Assembly (NCBI GenBank): GCA_945862325.1
Contig: CAMAXZ010000015.1
Location: 25,100-89,099, forward strand
Direction of reading: 5' to 3'
From: Klebsiella pneumoniae
GTDB taxonomy: Bacteria; Myxococcota_A; UBA796; SXON01
DNA length: 64,000 nt
The number at the start of each line of letters is the position of its first letter. Position 1 is the stretch's first letter. Below the pieces are notes generated by a model. It was not told the origin of the DNA. It did no database searches and saw nothing but the letters and a program-made list of their open reading frames with translations. The position numbers and the translations under genes are program-made. Below are positions 9,690 through 19,239 of the stretch, in pieces.

Positions 9690-11378
9690 TCACCGTCGCG
9701 CCGCACGAACGCGCTTGTGCTCCGCCTTGTCGGCGTACATCCTCGAATCGGCGAGCTTCCGCAGCTCGGCGTCGGTGCTGACCTCGGCCGGATAGCTCGC
9801 CATGCCTGCCGACAGATCGGCGCCGGGCGTCGCGCGCGCGACGTCCGCGGCGGCGCGCCGCACGCGCCGCCCGATCGCCTCGGCGGCCTCCGGCCCGGTG
9901 TGGCCGAGGAGCACGGCGTACTCGTCTCCCCCGAGCCGGTAGACCCGATCCGACGTCCGGAACCCGCACACCAGCGCGCTCGCCGCGGCGCGGAGCAGGG
10001 CGTCGCCCGCCTCGTGGCCTTGTTCGTCGTTCACGCGCTTCAGCCCGTCCACGTCGATGAAGAGCACCGACACGGGGAACCGATGACGCGCCGCGTCCGC
10101 GAGCTCCGCCGCGAGGTCCGCGTCGAAGGCTCGGCGATTCCGGAGGCCCGTGAGCACGTCCGACATGGCCGCCTCCTCGAGCTGCTTGCGGGCGCGGCCG
10201 CGCTGCGCCGCCCCGCGGACGGCGCGGGCGGCCGCCTCGAGCAGGCGCTGTTCGCGCTCGTGCCAGGGCCGAGGATGGAAGAGGCGGACGGCGAACAGGA
10301 CGGTGTCGGCGTCGACCGGCACGATCGCGCAGGAGCGCGCGCCGACGGCCGCGAGGGTGGCGTCCGCGTCCTCCGCGCCGTCGTCGACGAAGACGGGCGC
10401 CTGCAGGTGGAGCGCGACCTCGAGGGGTCCGCCTTCGTCCGGCAGGCCCCCCACGAGCAGCGCCTCCAGCTCCGGCAGGAGCCCCGCGCCCACCGTAGGG
10501 CGTCCGTAGAGCTGCGAGCCCGCCCGCTGCGCCACGCACGCCCACTCGACGTCGAGCAAGGGCCCGATCGCGCCGATCGCGCGGCGCGCCATCTCGTCGG
10601 TGGGCAGATCGTCGTCCATCAAGGACACGACGCCGAGGGTCGCCTCGGCGAAGATGGCGTTCGCTCTGAGCTCCTTGGCGCGCGCGGCGCGCGCGGCGAC
10701 CACCTCGCACATCTCGACCACGGACTCGAGCGCGGCCCGTTCGGTCTCGGTCCACGGCGTGGGCCGGCCGAAACGGAACGCCGCGACGACCGCGCCGCCG
10801 CGACGGACGCGCGCCACCCCGGACAGGCCGCCGCCGAGCAGGCTCGGCGGCACGAACGACAGCCGCGCGCAGTCCTCGACGAAGTAGCTCGCCTCGGTCG
10901 GCGACCGCGCGACGAAGGTCCGCACGAGCTCGCCCTCGAGCGACCTCGGGAGGGACGGGGAGCCTCCCCAGGTCGCCGCGATGCGGCGCTCCGGCAGGCA
11001 CCAGGCGAGCGCGTCCGCGCCACAGACCTCGACCAGCGCGTGCGCATGGGTGGCCAGCGCGCCGGCCGGATCGTCGGCGGTCATGAGCTCGCGCGACAGG
11101 CCGGCGAGGGCTTCCGCCGCGCGCGCGCGCCGCTCGGCGTCGGTCCGCGCCGCGTCGAGCTCGGCGGCGCGGGCGGCGACCCGGGCCTCGACGGCGACGG
11201 CGACGCCGTGGCGGTCGCGCGGCGCTTGCTCGGCGTGGGCGTCGGGCTCCAGCGGATCGACCGGGGGCGCGGACGGCGTGGGCGCGGCGTTCGATCGCTG
11301 GCTGCCCACACCCACCTCCACTCCGGCCATCGGACAGGACTCTACCAACTTTCGGGAACCTCGAACCCGAGGTTTCAT
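9690..11378 (-). CDS. GGDEF-domain diguanylate cyclase with GAF-like sensory region
   Basis: The protein has about 562 residues and no signal peptide. An Ala/Arg-rich coiled-coil start is followed by two GAF-like segments (about 95-230 and 240-385), then a GGDEF domain (about 390-560) with SDVLTGLRNRRAF, FIDVDGLKRVND and the active-site motif RLGGDEYAVLL. An RxxD inhibitory site (RTSD) sits five residues before GGDEY, so product feedback by c-di-GMP is expected. It should synthesise c-di-GMP in response to an unknown cytoplasmic signal. An alternative start at ATG 11330 would place the 11357-11374 inverted repeat outside the gene. The histone-fold gene follows directly. Confidence 0.9.
   Translation of the reverse strand: MKPRVRGSRKLVESCPMAGVEVGVGSQRSNAAPTPSAPPVDPLEPDAHAEQAPRDRHGVAVAVEARVAARAAELDAARTDAERRARAAEALAGLSRELMTADDPAGALATHAHALVEVCGADALAWCLPERRIAATWGGSPSLPRSLEGELVRTFVARSPTEASYFVEDCARLSFVPPSLLGGGLSGVARVRRGGAVVAAFRFGRPTPWTETERAALESVVEMCEVVAARAARAKELRANAIFAEATLGVVSLMDDDLPTDEMARRAIGAIGPLLDVEWACVAQRAGSQLYGRPTVGAGLLPELEALLVGGLPDEGGPLEVALHLQAPVFVDDGAEDADATLAAVGARSCAIVPVDADTVLFAVRLFHPRPWHEREQRLLEAAARAVRGAAQRGRARKQLEEAAMSDVLTGLRNRRAFDADLAAELADAARHRFPVSVLFIDVDGLKRVNDEQGHEAGDALLRAAASALVCGFRTSDRVYRLGGDEYAVLLGHTGPEAAEAIGRRVRRAAADVARATPGADLSAGMASYPAEVSTDAELRKLADSRMYADKAEHKRVRAARR
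11357..11374. repeat. Perfect 7-bp inverted repeat between asd and the GGDEF gene
   Basis: AACCTCG-AACC-CGAGGTT forms a 7-bp stem with a 4-nt loop, 33 nt past the asd stop. No T-run follows on the minus strand. It could be a weak terminator, a processing hairpin or a protein-binding site. If it is a terminator, the GGDEF gene more likely starts at 11330. Confidence 0.35.
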
Positions 11379-11406
11379 TCCGGTCCGACGCGTGGCCGGC
11401 GGGCGC

Positions 11407-12444
11407 TCAGCGGAGCAGGCCCGCCGCGTCGATCAGCTCCGCGTTGGCGATGGCGCCGCCAGCCGCGCCCCGGATCGCGTTGTGGGCGAGGGCGTAGAGC
11501 TTCACCCCCATGACCGCGCATGGCTCGACGCGCCCGACGGTGATGGCCATGCCGCCCCCGGCGTCCGCGTCCGGGCGCGGCGCGGGACGATCCCGGCGCG
11601 TCGTGAGCCGCACCAGCGGGTCGGGCGAGCTGTGCAGGGGGACCGGCCCGCGCAGCTCGCGCAAGGCCGCGAGGATCTCGTCGATCGGCGGGGTCGGGCC
11701 GCGGAATCGGATCGACGCGGACACGAGGTGCCCGTCGACCACCGGCACGCGCACGCAGCGCGCCGAGATCGTGAAGGCCGCGGGCTCGACGTGCCCGTCG
11801 GCTCGAAGCTCGCCGAGGATCTTCCCGGGCTCCAGCGCGACCTTCTCCTCTTCGTCCCCGGCGTGCGGGTGCACCGACCCGAGCATGTCGAACGCGGACT
11901 CGCCGGGCCAGCCCGCGCCGCTCACGGCCTGCCAGGTGGCGGCCACGACCGCCGCGACTCCCCACGTGCGGTGCAAGGGGGCGAGCGCGACGGTGAGGGG
12001 GACGCTCGTGCAGTTCGGGTTGCACACCACGGCGCCCCGCCCGGCACGGAGCTCGTTCGCCACGAGATCGAGGTGGGAGGGGTTGATCTCGGGGATGAGG
12101 AGGGGGACGCCGGCCGTGAGGCGATGGGCGGAGGCGTTCGAGACGACGACGTGCCCGGCGTCGCGGAACGCCGCTTCGACGGGCCCCGCGACGCCGCTGT
12201 CGAGGGCGCTGAAGACCAGGCGGGGCCGCACGGCGTCGGGGGTACACGGCACGACGACGAGGTCGGGGTGCGGCGGGTCGCCGTCGAGCCGCCACGGGGA
12301 CGCGTCGGCGTACGGGCGGCCCGCGGAGCGGTCGGACGCGGCGAGCGTGGTCAGCTCGAAGCGGGGATGGTCGCGCAGGAGCTGCACGAAGCGCTGGCCC
12401 ACCATGCCGGTGGCGCCCAGCACGGCGACGGGGAGGCGAGACAT
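11407..12444 (-). CDS. asd: Aspartate-semialdehyde dehydrogenase
   Basis: The enzyme reduces aspartyl-4-phosphate to aspartate semialdehyde with NADPH, a step shared by lysine/diaminopimelate, methionine and threonine synthesis. The 345-residue product starts MSRLPVAVLGATGMVGQRF, with the dinucleotide-binding G-x-x-G-x-x-G. The catalytic Cys is in VVCNPNCTSVPL, and the dimerisation domain carries SGAGWPGE-like and RVPVVDGH motifs. The sequence style (CNPNCT, RVPV.DGH) is that of the archaeal/fungal-type branch. ATG 12444 is chosen because it precedes the Rossmann strand. It is divergent from the first GH57 gene. Confidence 0.93.
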   Translation of the reverse strand: MSRLPVAVLGATGMVGQRFVQLLRDHPRFELTTLAASDRSAGRPYADASPWRLDGDPPHPDLVVVPCTPDAVRPRLVFSALDSGVAGPVEAAFRDAGHVVVSNASAHRLTAGVPLLIPEINPSHLDLVANELRAGRGAVVCNPNCTSVPLTVALAPLHRTWGVAAVVAATWQAVSGAGWPGESAFDMLGSVHPHAGDEEEKVALEPGKILGELRADGHVEPAAFTISARCVRVPVVDGHLVSASIRFRGPTPPIDEILAALRELRGPVPLHSSPDPLVRLTTRRDRPAPRPDADAGGGMAITVGRVEPCAVMGVKLYALAHNAIRGAAGGAIANAELIDAAGLLR

Positions 12445-12490
12445 GCGCCTGATCCTATGCCGCGACGCGGCGGGGTTACAGGGCCAGCGC

Positions 12491-14332
12491 GTGCTGACGC
12501 TCCTCCTCCACATGCACCAGCCGGACTACCGCGATCCGGCCACGGGCGAGCCGTCGATGCCCTGGGTCCGGTTCCACGCGACACGCGGCTACAGCGACGT
12601 GCCCGACGCGGTGCGGCGCACCGGCGCAAGAGTAACGTTGAACCTCGTTCCGTCGCTGGTGGACCAGTGGGACCACTACGCCGCCGGCGGTGAGGACCCG
12701 TGGCTGCGTGTCGCGCGCGTGCCCGCGGACGCGCTCGACGGCGCCCAGGTCGGTTGGATGTTGCGGACGTTCTTCGCGGGAAACGAAGGTGCCTATTCCT
12801 GGTTCCCCGCGTGGGGGGCGCTGCGCGGTCGTCGGACGCGCGGCGAACGCTTCGACGTCGCCGCCCTGCGCGACGTCCAGGTGTGGTCGAACCTCGTGTG
12901 GTTCGGCGCGACGGCGCTGCGCGAGCATCCGGTGCTCGCCGCCCTGCGCGCGAAGGCGCGCGACTTCAGTGAAGCGGACAAGGAGGCGGTGCTCGACGCC
13001 CAGGCGCGGATGATCCAGGGCTTGCGCGCGCGCTGGCGCGGCCTCCCCGAAGTGTCGGCGTCCCCGTACTTTCACCCCATCCTCCCGCTGCTCGTCGCGA
13101 CCGCGCACGCGGCGCGCGCGCTCCCGGGGGTGCCCGATCCCGGGTTCTCCGCTCCGGACGACGCGCGGGAGCAGCTCGCCTCGGGGCGTCGGCGCATCGG
13201 CGAGTGGGTCGGGCGCGCACCCGAGGGGCTCTGGCCGTCGGAGGGCAGCGTGAGCCCAGAAGCGCTGGAGATGGCGGCGGATGCGGGTTTCCGCTGGGTC
13301 GCGACGGACGAGATGGTGCTCGCGCGTTCGTCGGCCGACGCCGCTTCGGGGCCGGGGCAGCCGCACCATGGGGTGTGGCGCAGCGCGGATGGCCGCCTGG
13401 CGCTGCTCTTCCGGGATCACGCGCTGTCGGACCGCCTCGGGTTCGTCTACCAGTCGTGGCAAGGGGCGGACGCGGTCCGCGACCTGCTCGCGCGCCTGCC
13501 CGGGGACGGCCGCGCCTTCATCGCCTTGGACGGGGAGAACCCGTGGGAGGCCTTCCCCGACGCCGGAGAGGCGTTCTTGCGCGAGCTCTTCACGCGGGTG
13601 CCGACCCGCACCTGCGCGGAGGCGGCGGAGGACGCGCCGCGCGGCACCGTCCGGGTCATTCACACCGGATCGTGGATCAACGCCGACTTCGGCATCTGGA
13701 TCGGCCACGAGGAGGACCGCCGGGGCTGGGCGCTGCTGCGCGCCGCGCGCGAAGCCTGGGTGGCCGCCGGACGCCCGGAGGCGGCGCGGCCGCACCTGCT
13801 CGCCGCGGAGGGGAGCGACTGGTTCTGGTGGTTCGGCGAAGACTTCGAAACTCCGTTCGCCGCGGAATTCGACCGCCTGTTTCGCGCGCACCTCGCCGCC
13901 GCGTGGCGCGCGATGGGGCGAGAGCCGCCGGCCGTCCTCGAGTCGCCGGTGAAGCGGCGCCCGTTGCCGGGGGTGCGCCCGCCGCTCGGGGGCCTCCCGG
14001 CCGACGACGGGACCTGGTTCGCGTGGGCCCCGGCGGGGCGGGTCGATCTCCGCGCCGGCGCGATGGCGCCCGCGCGCGGCGCCCCGTACGCGCTGTTGTT
14101 CGGACGCCGCGACGGCCAGCGCGTGGTGCGGGCGCTCGGCGCCTCGTCGGGTTGGAGCGTGACGAGCGGCGCGCTGCGCGCGCCGCTTCACGGCTGGGCG
14201 GCGCTCGGCGTGGGCGACGGTCCGGTCGTGCTCGAGGGGCCCTCCGGGGCGCGCCTGCCCGCGTCGGGCGCGCTCGCCTTGCCGTGGGACGGCAGCACGC
14301 CCGCGACGACGGGGGCGATCGCGCGCGCGTAG
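12491..14332 (+). CDS. GH57 alpha-glucanase/amylase-type glycoside hydrolase
   Basis: The product is about 613 aa from GTG 12491; ATG 12443 is possible but would overlap the asd start. Region I LLLHMHQPDYRD carries the H-x-H-Q-P motif of GH57. The nucleophile Glu is in GLWPSEGSVSPEAL and the acid/base Asp is in FIALDGENPWEAF, so it should be active. The arrangement matches the COG1449 alpha-amylase/alpha-mannosidase branch. No signal peptide is seen, implying cytoplasmic action on alpha-glucan such as glycogen. The C-terminal 150 residues are a beta-rich accessory region. It is separated by a minus-strand operon from the other GH57 genes but probably belongs to the same pathway. Confidence 0.85.
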   Translation: MLTLLLHMHQPDYRDPATGEPSMPWVRFHATRGYSDVPDAVRRTGARVTLNLVPSLVDQWDHYAAGGEDPWLRVARVPADALDGAQVGWMLRTFFAGNEGAYSWFPAWGALRGRRTRGERFDVAALRDVQVWSNLVWFGATALREHPVLAALRAKARDFSEADKEAVLDAQARMIQGLRARWRGLPEVSASPYFHPILPLLVATAHAARALPGVPDPGFSAPDDAREQLASGRRRIGEWVGRAPEGLWPSEGSVSPEALEMAADAGFRWVATDEMVLARSSADAASGPGQPHHGVWRSADGRLALLFRDHALSDRLGFVYQSWQGADAVRDLLARLPGDGRAFIALDGENPWEAFPDAGEAFLRELFTRVPTRTCAEAAEDAPRGTVRVIHTGSWINADFGIWIGHEEDRRGWALLRAAREAWVAAGRPEAARPHLLAAEGSDWFWWFGEDFETPFAAEFDRLFRAHLAAAWRAMGREPPAVLESPVKRRPLPGVRPPLGGLPADDGTWFAWAPAGRVDLRAGAMAPARGAPYALLFGRRDGQRVVRALGASSGWSVTSGALRAPLHGWAALGVGDGPVVLEGPSGARLPASGALALPWDGSTPATTGAIARA

Positions 14333-15258
14333 ATCTCGTGGCCCTGGGCGCCCGGATGATCCGGGTCTCGCTTCGATCGCGGATGAAAGGCGGACTTTCC
14401 GGAGCGCTGGAGCGCGTCGAGGGTGTCCGCCACCGGCACGCCCCGCGCGGCCGCCGCCGCGGCGATGTGGCGGTACGCCTCCAACCCGGGCGCGCACAGG
14501 GTGGGCTCGCGAAACTCCTGCGGGCACGTCGACATGTTCGCGAAGACGTGCGGCGCGAGCACCGCCACCACCAGCGGCACGCGCTCGCGTCGGCTCCACG
14601 CGACGACGCGGTCGAGCTGGGCGTCGAACCACGGCGCGTCGAAGGGGCGCTCGCGTCCGTGGGCGTTCTGGACCCACGCGGCCCCTTGGAGCCGCCGAAA
14701 CACCGCGCTGTGGCGGAGAAGCAGGGCGCCGAGGCGGGGCGAGGCGAGGCCCCCAGCTTCGGGTACCTCCGTGCCGACGTAGACCGGCACCCGATCCTCC
14801 GCGGTGTACAGCACGCGTGTCCGGAGCCCGTCGTTGATGTAGGCGCCCCACACCAGCACCGTCGGTCGCCAGTCCGCGGCGACGGCCTCCGTCAGCGCCG
14901 CCACCTGCGACGCGTCCCAGCCGTTCATCCCGAGGTTCACCACGTCGAGGCCGAGGCGTGCGCCGACGCGCTCCGGCCAGGCCTCGTCCGGGCGTACGCT
15001 GACGCCCCAGGTGACGCTGTCGCCCACGGCGACGAGGCGGAGCATGCCCGGGACCGGCGCGGTCGGCGGGAGATCCGCGCGCCACCCGCGGCCGTCCCAG
15101 CTCGCGTCGGCGCGCATCGTCCAGGACACCCCGGGCGGGTCGTAGATGAGCTCCACCGTGGAGAACCGAAGACCGCGCTGTTGAGTCTCCGCGGCGATCA
15201 CGAAGCCGGTCGCGACGGCCAGCCCCGCGAGCAGCGCGAGGAGGCGACGGGCAGGCAC
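14188..15258 (-). CDS. SGNH/GDSL-type hydrolase with N-terminal membrane anchor
   Basis: The protein is about 356 aa from GTG 15258, 5 nt after the stop of the thrombospondin-repeat gene. A signal/anchor (RRLLALLAGLAVATGFVIAA) is followed by the SGNH blocks: block I VAVGDSVTWGVS (nucleophile Ser), Gly in LGMNGWD, Asn in YINDGL, and a late D-x2-H pair (DPDHPGAQGH). The fold cleaves esters, including acetyl groups on glycans or lipids. It probably faces the periplasm. The last ~45 residues are Pro/Ser-rich and overlap the end of the GH57 gene by 145 bp on the opposite strand; the true C-terminus may be affected. Confidence 0.8.
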   Translation of the reverse strand: MPARRLLALLAGLAVATGFVIAAETQQRGLRFSTVELIYDPPGVSWTMRADASWDGRGWRADLPPTAPVPGMLRLVAVGDSVTWGVSVRPDEAWPERVGARLGLDVVNLGMNGWDASQVAALTEAVAADWRPTVLVWGAYINDGLRTRVLYTAEDRVPVYVGTEVPEAGGLASPRLGALLLRHSAVFRRLQGAAWVQNAHGRERPFDAPWFDAQLDRVVAWSRRERVPLVVAVLAPHVFANMSTCPQEFREPTLCAPGLEAYRHIAAAAAARGVPVADTLDALQRSGKSAFHPRSKRDPDHPGAQGHEIYARAIAPVVAGVLPSHGKASAPDAGRRAPEGPSSTTGPSPTPSAAQP

Positions 15259-15263
15259 GCGGG

Positions 15264-16454
15264 TCAGCGCCGGGTTCGGCGCCGCCGCGCGAACGCGAAC
15301 CCGGCCGCCGCGAGCAGGGCGCCCATCGGCGCGGGGGTGCCGCAGCGCGCGCCGGCCCCGCGGAGCTGCTGACCGTCGCACACGTCGCCGATGCCGTCCT
15401 GATCGCCTTCGTCGGCCTGGTCGACGTTGGCGTCGTCCGGGCAATTGTCGCAGGCGTCGCCGATGGAGTCCCCGTCGCGGTCCGACTGGTCGCTGTTGGG
15501 GACGCCGGAGCAGTTGTCGCACTGGTCGCCCGCGCCGTCGTTGTCGAGATCGAGCTGGGACGGGTCGTACACCGCGGGGCACACGTCGCACGCGTTGCCC
15601 CAGAGGTCGCCATCGTCGTCCGCGCCGTCGGGATCGGCGACGAAGGGGCAGAAGTCGCAGGCGTCGCCTTGCAGGTCCGTGTCGCTGTCGACCTGGTCCG
15701 GGTTGTAGACCGTCAGGCAGTTGTCGCACCCGTCGCCGACGCCGTCGAAGTCTTCGTCGAGCTGGGTCGGGTTGGCGAGGGAGGGGCAGTTGTCGCAGAC
15801 GTCGCCCTTGCCGTCGTCGTCGACGTCCTCTTGGAGCGCGTTCGCGATCGGCGAGCAGTTGTCGCAGTCGTCGCCGATGCCGTCGGCGTCGACGTCGGAC
15901 TGGTCAGGGTTGTAGAGGTCCTCGCAGACGTCGCAGCCGTCGCCCGCGCCGTCCCCGTCGGTGTCGGTCTGGGCCGGGTTGGTGAGGGCCGGGCAGTTGT
16001 CGCAGGCGTTGCCGAGCTCGTCGAGGTCGGAGTTCGCCTGGTCGTTGTTCGCGACGCCGAGGCAGTTGTCGCAGAGGTCGCCGACGTCGTCGCAGTCTTC
16101 GTCCTCTTGCAGCGGGTTCGCGTCGTCCGGGCAGTTGTCGCAGTCGAAGATGGCGATGAGGTCCGGGTACTCGGCGTCCTCGGGGACGCGGAGCTCGCCC
16201 CAGGAGAAGCCGTCGCCGTCGGTGTCGAACTCGGACACCGGGAACGTGCAGCCGAAGCTGAAGTAGTCGTAGTAGTAGTCGGCGTTGGGGTATGGGTCCC
16301 CTTCGGCGTCGACCGTGCCCGCGCACGCGGCGTTCGAGAGGTCGACCGGCGCTTCGGAGCCGACGTCGATCGTGTTGCAGTTGAGGTCCTGCGTGAGGTC
16401 CGTGACGCACTCGTCGGCGTGGGCGAGGGCGGCGAAGAGGAGGGGGAGTATCAA
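15264..16454 (-). CDS. Secreted thrombospondin type-3 repeat protein with MYXO-CTERM-like tail
   Basis: The protein is 396 aa. The TTG start at 16454 is supported by GGAGGA upstream and a TTGA overlap with the OmpA-like gene. The signal peptide is [15 protein letters not shown]. After ~100 residues come about nine tandem Asp/Cys-rich repeats of the form D-x-D-x-D-G-x-G-D-x-C-D-N-C (for example [14 protein letters not shown]), typical calcium-binding thrombospondin type-3 units. The C-terminus has Cys, a hydrophobic stretch and an Arg cluster ([20 protein letters not shown]), resembling the MYXO-CTERM sorting signal for surface attachment. Likely role: a Ca-stiffened surface protein co-produced with the OmpA-like protein. 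Confidence 0.88.
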   Translation of the reverse strand: MILPLLFAALAHADECVTDLTQDLNCNTIDVGSEAPVDLSNAACAGTVDAEGDPYPNADYYYDYFSFGCTFPVSEFDTDGDGFSWGELRVPEDAEYPDLIAIFDCDNCPDDANPLQEDEDCDDVGDLCDNCLGVANNDQANSDLDELGNACDNCPALTNPAQTDTDGDGAGDGCDVCEDLYNPDQSDVDADGIGDDCDNCSPIANALQEDVDDDGKGDVCDNCPSLANPTQLDEDFDGVGDGCDNCLTVYNPDQVDSDTDLQGDACDFCPFVADPDGADDDGDLWGNACDVCPAVYDPSQLDLDNDGAGDQCDNCSGVPNSDQSDRDGDSIGDACDNCPDDANVDQADEGDQDGIGDVCDGQQLRGAGARCGTPAPMGALLAAAGFAFARRRRTRR

Positions 16455-17977
16455 GGTTCGTCCTCCTCGAACTGTCGGGGGTCGGTCGTGTCGTCGCGCT
16501 TCTTCTTGGGCGGCGGAGGCGGCTCGGGCGGCGGCGCGACCTCGCGGAGCGGCAGCGGCAGGATGGCGGCGTCGACGCCGGTCCAGGGGAGCCGCACGGC
16601 GTCGGAGAGCGTGGGGTTCGGCTCGTCGGCGCGGAGGCGCCGCGCGATGTGGAAGATGACGCGGCGGTTCGCCGCGAGGGCGAGGGGATCGGAGCCCATG
16701 ACCACGGGCTGGACCTCGCCCATGCCGCGGCAGCTCATGCGCTCGGGGTGCACGCCGCTCTCCACGAGCCCACGGTACACCGCGAGCGCGCGCGTGATCG
16801 AAAGATCGTAGTTGTAGAGGAAGTCGCCCTCGTCGCTGGCGTGCCCCTCCACCACGATGTGGGCGATCTCGGGGTGGGAGGCGAGCTGCTCCGCGATGGC
16901 CCGGAGGGTGGGCACCGACTCGGGCAGGATTCGGTTCGTCCCCAGCTCGAACTGGATCGGGTCGCGGATGACGATCTGGTCGGCCTCGACGCGCGCGAGC
17001 TCTTCCGGCTCCCACGCGGGCGCGGGCTCCGGCTCCGGCAGCAGGAGATCGTCGGGCAGATCGGGCTCCGGCGCGACCGGCGGCGGCGGGGGGGCCACGA
17101 GGCGCGCCGCGCGCGGCAGCCGCTCTTTGCCAGGGCGCACCCAGGTGAGGCCGGTCCACACGCGGTACTGGCTCGTGCCGTACCCGGGGGCGATGCCGCG
17201 ACCGAAACCGAGGTCGATCCGCCATGCGGTCGTCGGCGCAACCTGGCCGGCGGCGAGGAGCTCGATGGGGTTCTCCGCGCCGCCCTCCCACAGGTCGGCG
17301 AGGCCCGCGCGATGCACGACGCCGGCGCCGATGGTGACGGTCTCGGGCCATACGTCGAGCAGCGCCGCGCCGTTGAGGGCGAGCTCCGAGCCGAGGCGGA
17401 AGTCCTCGCCGGTGGCGGTGACGCCGCGACCGAGGATCGAGGCGTCCGCGAGCACGCGCACCGGCCCGAGCCGCGCGCCGGCGACGACGCCGCCGCCGCC
17501 GCGGAGGTTGCCCTCGCCGAAGTAGCGTTCGGGCGTTCCCACCGGCAGAAAGGCGTCGGCTCGCACGGCGACCGACACCGGGCGGGACTCGAACACCTCG
17601 TAGCGGGCGCCGAGGCCGACGTCGCCGAAGGCCGCGCCGTCGCCCGCGAGCGACGGCACCTCGCTGCCCCACTGCCCGCCGAACGGCACCGTCAGGCGCG
17701 CCGAGAACCGTGGGGTGAGGTCGAAGCTCGCGCCGACCGTGGTGATCAGGCGGTCGTGGACCACCGCGCCCACCTCGTCTTCGGCTCGGTACAGCACCAG
17801 CGGATCGCGCACGTAGGCGACGGTGGCGCCCGCGCGCACGGTGCCCGCGGCGCGGACCCACGGGGCGTCGACGCCCGGGATGGTGTCGGCCGAGAACGTG
17901 GGCCGGACGATCTCGATGTCGGTCGAGTAGCCCGCGGCCAGGGCCGGGGCGCTGAAGGCCAGCAGGAACGGGGTCAT
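16451..17977 (-). CDS. Outer-membrane protein with C-terminal OmpA peptidoglycan-binding domain
   Basis: The protein is 508 aa with signal peptide [17 protein letters not shown]. Residues ~20-300 are beta-rich with alternating hydrophobic strands, likely an outer-membrane barrel. A Pro-rich linker ([13 protein letters not shown]) precedes an OmpA-like domain: [45 protein letters not shown] and [11 protein letters not shown]. This domain binds diaminopimelate of peptidoglycan and ties the outer membrane to the wall. The Lys/Asp-rich tail is unusual. ATG overlaps the upstream stop (ATGA), and its own stop overlaps the TTG of the thrombospondin-repeat gene, so three envelope genes are coupled. 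Confidence 0.87.
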   Translation of the reverse strand: MTPFLLAFSAPALAAGYSTDIEIVRPTFSADTIPGVDAPWVRAAGTVRAGATVAYVRDPLVLYRAEDEVGAVVHDRLITTVGASFDLTPRFSARLTVPFGGQWGSEVPSLAGDGAAFGDVGLGARYEVFESRPVSVAVRADAFLPVGTPERYFGEGNLRGGGGVVAGARLGPVRVLADASILGRGVTATGEDFRLGSELALNGAALLDVWPETVTIGAGVVHRAGLADLWEGGAENPIELLAAGQVAPTTAWRIDLGFGRGIAPGYGTSQYRVWTGLTWVRPGKERLPRAARLVAPPPPPVAPEPDLPDDLLLPEPEPAPAWEPEELARVEADQIVIRDPIQFELGTNRILPESVPTLRAIAEQLASHPEIAHIVVEGHASDEGDFLYNYDLSITRALAVYRGLVESGVHPERMSCRGMGEVQPVVMGSDPLALAANRRVIFHIARRLRADEPNPTLSDAVRLPWTGVDAAILPLPLREVAPPPEPPPPPKKKRDDTTDPRQFEEDEP

Positions 17978-19179
17978 TCTTCGCCTTCCGGCTTGTCGTC
18001 GGCCTCGGGCTCGGCCTCGGGCTCGGCCTCTGGCAGCTCCGGCGCCTCCGGCGGCGCGACCGGCGCGGGGGGGGGCGCCGGCGGCGGCGCTTCGAGCGGC
18101 GGCAGACCCAGGCGCCCGCGCACGCTGTTGTTGTAGGCCGCGATGCGCGCGTCTGCGTCCTCGACCGACCAGAACCAGGCCGGCTCCTGGCGCCGCGCCT
18201 GCGCGCCCTTGGGGGCGAAGGGCGCCGCGCCGAGCACGACGACCCCGCTCGACGCGAGGAACGCCGCGGTCCAGGTGCGGTCGCTCTTCTGGATGTCCCA
18301 CCGTTCGATCGCGGCGCTGTAGCGGGTGGACGCGTCGATCGCGGCCGTTTCGTACTCGGCGACGGAGCCGTAGTCGGTCGGGGAGACCTCGAAGTTGCTC
18401 CAATCCGGCTCGCCCGCGGCTCGCCCCGCGAGCACGCCCAGCGCGCCGAGGAGCAACGCCCCTCCGGCCACCCCGAGCCCCCAGCCCATCGCCTCCGCGC
18501 GCTCGCCCTCCCGGGTGATCCGCCGGGCGACTCCCGCGTCGCCCACGGTGGCCGCGAACTCGTCGGCGTCGAGCGTCGCCCCGGCGCCGGAGCGGACCGT
18601 CCATCGCACGGCGGAGCCCTTCGGCGCGGACACACGCTCCAACGCCAGACCCCGCCACTCGGCCTCGCGCGCGAGGCGCTCCTCGACGGTGACCGGGGCC
18701 GTGCGCGGCGCGTGTTCAGGCTCCGGGGCGGTGGTCGGCGCGGCCTCGTCGTCGCTCTTCGGCGGCGCGTCGTCGCAGGTGCCGTGGCGCGTCACGTGCC
18801 AGCCGGAGCCGCCCGTGTCGGCGACGGCGACCCGGACGCCACAGCGAAGGCCGAGATCCGACAGGACGCGCGCCACCTCCGCCTCGGGATCCCCGAGGAT
18901 TCCGACGCGGACGACGCGCACCGCGATGTCCGGGGACTCGTCCAGGACATCGAGCGCCCAACGCTCGGCGTCCGGGCCCGCGGCGGCGACGAGCACCGGC
19001 CCACCGGCCGCCGCGCCCGCTTCGCGCAGGATCGCGAGCAGCGCCGCTTCGTCGGTCGGCGCGGCGGCGTCGGCTCGCGGAGCCTCCGGGGCCTCCGGCG
19101 CCGGGGGGCCGGCGGCGCCCTCCGCGGTCGGCGTGTCCGCGTGGGCCGCGAACGCGAGGAAGAGCGGGAGGAGCAGCAT
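17974..19179 (-). CDS. Hypothetical envelope protein with signal peptide and two central membrane segments
   Basis: The protein is 401 aa and not recognised. Visible features are a signal peptide [15 protein letters not shown], an Ala/Pro-rich segment, and an alpha/beta region around 45-140 ([39 protein letters not shown]) containing two Cys. Two hydrophobic segments follow ([19 protein letters not shown] and [17 protein letters not shown]), and the tail is Pro/Glu-rich. It heads the operon with the OmpA-like, thrombospondin-repeat and SGNH genes, so a role in an envelope complex is likely. It is divergent from the GH57-like gene with 60 bp between. Confidence 0.72.
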   Translation of the reverse strand: MLLLPLFLAFAAHADTPTAEGAAGPPAPEAPEAPRADAAAPTDEAALLAILREAGAAAGGPVLVAAAGPDAERWALDVLDESPDIAVRVVRVGILGDPEAEVARVLSDLGLRCGVRVAVADTGGSGWHVTRHGTCDDAPPKSDDEAAPTTAPEPEHAPRTAPVTVEERLAREAEWRGLALERVSAPKGSAVRWTVRSGAGATLDADEFAATVGDAGVARRITREGERAEAMGWGLGVAGGALLLGALGVLAGRAAGEPDWSNFEVSPTDYGSVAEYETAAIDASTRYSAAIERWDIQKSDRTWTAAFLASSGVVVLGAAPFAPKGAQARRQEPAWFWSVEDADARIAAYNNSVRGRLGLPPLEAPPPAPPPAPVAPPEAPELPEAEPEAEPEADDKPEGEE

Positions 19180-19239
19180 GCCGGGGAGTCAGCGTAGCCG
19201 TGGCCACGTGGGATCGCAACGGTGGGGTAGCATGACGGG

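Noticed and set aside
15430..16160. Regularly spaced repeats resembling a CRISPR array
   Set aside because: They are coding thrombospondin type-3 repeats on the minus strand; units diverge and there are no unique spacers of fixed length.
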